Source: Flavobacterium johnsoniae (GTDB taxonomy: Bacteria; Bacteroidota; Bacteroidia; Flavobacteriales; Flavobacteriaceae). From it: a stretch of DNA of 64,000 nucleotides. A model generated the notes under the pieces. It made no database searches, was not told where the DNA came from, and saw nothing but the letters and a program-made list of their open reading frames with translations. The first letter of the stretch is position 1; each line of letters opens with the position of its first letter. This document shows, in pieces, positions 62,901 through 64,000 of this stretch. The stretch covers positions 310,001 to 374,000 of the forward strand of contig NZ_MLFK01000010.1 in the NCBI RefSeq assembly GCF_001879205.1, written 5' to 3'. Made by a program: the position numbers and the translations under genes.

Positions 62901-63399
62901 TCCTGCCTGTTGCACCGCCAAAAGCCCAGATTAAATGAGTCTTTTTTGATACTTTTTCACCATATATTTTGACGATAAAACCTTCACTTTCTTTTAGGGC
63001 TGCGACATCAATAAACAATTTTCCATCTCCTAAAATGGGATCCTCGATGGTGTAATGCATGGTTCCTAAAACATAACGCGTATCGATTTTTGCTGCTTTG
63101 GTAATCCATTTGCTGTCGTTTCCGTTTACCAACCCGAGTTTGAAGTTGCCTCCCATTCCGGGCATATACATGGCGAATTCCGGTAAATCTCCGGTTTCAA
63201 CCCTGAATCCTGTATTAGAACCGTAAAGTGCACGGTTAAATTTTCTGGTTCCGTTTTTTAAAACAAAACTATTTCCTTCGGGTACATAATGAATTTTGCG
63301 AATGGATGTTTTTTCCTGACCAAAAAGGATGATAGTTGAGCACAGAAATACACCGGCTAAAAGGCAGACAGTTTGTTTTTTAATTCCCATAAAATTCAA
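59980..63399 (-). CDS. DUF4450 family secreted protein, probable (alpha/alpha)6 glycosidase
   Basis: The 1139-residue protein has a signal peptide (to about residue 28). The first part matches DUF4450 as I recall it (FNRALYGSNTGFRVETGDLPEFAMYMPGMGGN, about residues 54-85). The centre (about 320-690) is a toroid of helical hairpins (GIWESPAYLHGAIAWRMHLNAWRGAYTADPLGWHDRA, DADNDGLYDAYASIWASDALQYSGGG pattern) typical of glycosidases such as GH78 or GH95. A long beta-rich tail follows. The family is common in pectin loci, but I know of no firm activity. It is divergent from a GH2 gene and shares a regulatory region with it. Confidence 0.75.
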   Translation of the reverse strand: MNFMGIKKQTVCLLAGVFLCSTIILFGQEKTSIRKIHYVPEGNSFVLKNGTRKFNRALYGSNTGFRVETGDLPEFAMYMPGMGGNFKLGLVNGNDSKWITKAAKIDTRYVLGTMHYTIEDPILGDGKLFIDVAALKESEGFIVKIYGEKVSKKTHLIWAFGGATGRKFSRDGDIGADPESVFYLQPEYCLNNTYTLKKESFVLDYGSESNKQKTGNNKKINGFFPNSDTRLANANAQSKPLELFNSNPEKLSLISGKINSISEKENYWLFVPEVSNVNYTQRTIAELYEKSVTATRLLANRVKVKTPDPYINTLGGALAIAADGIWESPAYLHGAIAWRMHLNAWRGAYTADPLGWHDRAKTHFTSYSKSQVTSPESGPIVFDEEKNLARQKEEIGTSMFSSGYISRSPNRNNVAHHYDMNLVFFDQLFRHFKWTDDMTFLKEIWPAIERHLNWEKRNFDPDNDGLYDAYASIWASDALQYSGGGVIHSSAYNYYANKMAAELAKKLEKDPAPFEKEADKILKAVKSQLWTAKKGIFAEYKDALGNRLLHDAPGVWSIYHTIDSEVPNPFESYQMLDYVDNQIPHIPIAADGLDKTDLYVISTTNWQPYTWSTNNAALAEQLHTSLAFWQSGQAEKAYTMWESALIESMYLSASPGGFEQLMYQDAMRGELYRDFADPIGMASRTLVEGLFGIQPDALNQVLTIKPGFPEKWNEASLEIPDISIDFKRENKKEFYHIENRFGAQMNLNLILKAPFENIQSITVNGKIASYRETSENIGNPKISIKTPYAKTYDVVVNWRGGTIEKMIQKPFYTSGENLDMLVFKSQIVSVYDPQSVLAEISNKEKMLHATVNGEGNKTFFVKLKQGEFIWWEPIQLNIKTKEKSNKIATDWDKPLDKSIRTETISLSSFFNSKVTDIFNYEYLSPRPNVVTLQLPKQGIGNWCYPNVSVKIDDSGLRQKAKENGKITTSNGIPFQTPSDENQKNIIFTSMWDNFPESAVIPLNGKASHAYFMMAGTTNPMQSRIVNGEIKVNYTDGTSEILLLKNPENWWPIEQDYFIDGPAFTTDAPKPPRVYFKSGEISRDFKDFKTIKGFTSYGVEGGAGTILDLPLDKNKTLKNLTLKAIANDVVIGLMSVTLIR

Positions 63400-63498
63400 A
63401 AAATTGACAATTATTAAAATTTGAATAATAAAATTTAAGACAGTTTATTTTATCAATTCAATAATATAGATGCAATTTCTTTGTTTTTTAGTGGGATA

Positions 63499-63514
63499 GT
63501 ATCCTGTACCTACC
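63499..63514 (+). promoter_or_regulatory. Candidate rhamnose-regulon operator, site C
   Basis: GTATCCTGTACCTACC aligns with site A before rhaT and is an inverted partner of site B at 63573-63588. The shared 11 bases GTATCCTGTAC and GTACAGGATAC are perfect reverse complements. The site overlaps a palindrome GGATAGTATCC at 63494-63504. Confidence 0.55.
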
Positions 63515-63572
63515 TGATTTCGTAAATTTAAAAAATATATTAATTTTTAGAATTATCAATTTATTTTTAACA

Positions 63573-63588
63573 TCATAGTACAGGATAC
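63573..63588 (-). promoter_or_regulatory. Candidate rhamnose-regulon operator, site B
   Basis: Read on the minus strand this is GTATCCTGTACTATGA, identical to site A over TCCTGTACTAT. With site C it forms an inverted pair 68 bases apart in the divergent DUF4450/GH2 promoter region, as expected for looping or for one site per promoter. The 321-base gap (63400-63720) has no open frame. Confidence 0.55.
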
Positions 63589-63720
63589 AATATAAAAAAG
63601 GAACAAGTAGATTTGATAATACAATTTCTTTTCAGGAAGACATTATCACAAAAAAAGAAAATAAAAAGCATTTTGCAAAACAGATAAAACAGCACTAATT
63701 TTAAAGTCCCGCCACGTATT

Positions 63721-64000
63721 ATGCCTTCAAAAAATACTCTCAAATTCTTATTCTTTATTTTATTTAGTTTCTTCTTAAATCAAAATGCAAAGGCACAAAA
63801 AACAGGTTTAATTTATCTTTCTGGAAAAGATTTTGAGCATCCAATTCAATGGGATTTTTATTGTACGGATGGAAATAACAGCAAAATCTGGTCTAAAATT
63901 AATGTGCCGTCACAATGGGAGCTCGAAGGTTTTGGCGAGTATACATACGGGCGCTGGTATAAGGAACTGAATCAAAAAGAACCCAGCAAAGAAGAAGGTT
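63721..64000 (+). CDS. GH2 family glycosidase, 5' part only
   Basis: ATG at 63721 opens a frame that runs to the window end. A signal peptide (KNTLKFLFFILFSFFLNQNAKAQ) is followed by the start of a GH2 sugar-binding domain (INVPSQWELEGFGEYTYGRWY). This opening is typical of large Bacteroidota GH2 enzymes of pectin loci. The catalytic barrel is outside the window. It is divergent from the DUF4450 gene across the paired operators. Confidence 0.75.
   Translation, partial: MPSKNTLKFLFFILFSFFLNQNAKAQKTGLIYLSGKDFEHPIQWDFYCTDGNNSKIWSKINVPSQWELEGFGEYTYGRWYKELNQKEPSKEEG

Overview
The window is chromosomal DNA of low G+C from a Bacteroidota, most likely a Flavobacterium. The signs are a SusC/SusD pair beside a hybrid two-component sensor, a C-terminal type IX secretion sorting domain, promoter boxes of the Bacteroidota TAnnTTTG type, AT-rich codon use, and interspersed long inverted repeats between genes. 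No rRNA, tRNA or CRISPR array was seen.

Region 1 (about 1-24,000) handles a uronic-acid-containing polysaccharide. It holds an edge-truncated NTF2-like protein and a DUF4861 protein. A LacI-type repressor gene follows, divergent from a uronate operon of YhcH-like protein, a mannonate/fructuronate SDR, UxuA mannonate dehydratase and a secreted beta-helix protein. Next comes a polysaccharide utilization locus: hybrid sensor, SusC, SusD, GH88 unsaturated glucuronyl hydrolase, a GH2 enzyme, a jelly-roll lyase resembling PL28 ulvan lyases with a T9SS tail, and a GH2 beta-glucuronidase. A lyase plus GH88 would release unsaturated uronate, and GH2 would release glucuronate, which would feed UxuA.

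Region 2 (about 24,000-35,000) is general metabolism: a DUF2911 protein, a periplasmic PaoABC-type molybdenum aldehyde oxidoreductase, its maturation genes (XdhC, a MobA-like transferase, a cysteine desulfurase), YegP, an XRE regulator and small unknowns.

Region 3 (35,000-45,800) is a rhamnose catabolic block: RhaT, a fused aldolase/dehydrogenase, RhaI, RhaK, a LutABC lactate oxidation set, and a divergent GntR-family regulator.

Region 4 (about 45,900-55,300) is an accessory island. It carries an IS21 remnant, an IS1595-type transposase, two SEFIR-domain (TIR-like) proteins, one of them in a three-gene operon with a membrane protein, a zeta-like toxin ATPase with an overlapping small gene, several very small proteins, and a strongly structured putative RNA of about 190 nt.

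Region 5 (55,600-64,000) returns to polysaccharide breakdown: PL11 rhamnogalacturonan lyase, a GH65-like toroid protein, a DUF4450 protein and the start of a GH2. A 15-bp motif (GTATCCTGTAC-T/C-TA core) lies upstream of rhaT and twice upstream of the DUF4450/GH2 pair. This suggests regions 3 and 5 form one rhamnose regulon later split by the island.

All family calls come from reading motifs by eye; no database was searched.
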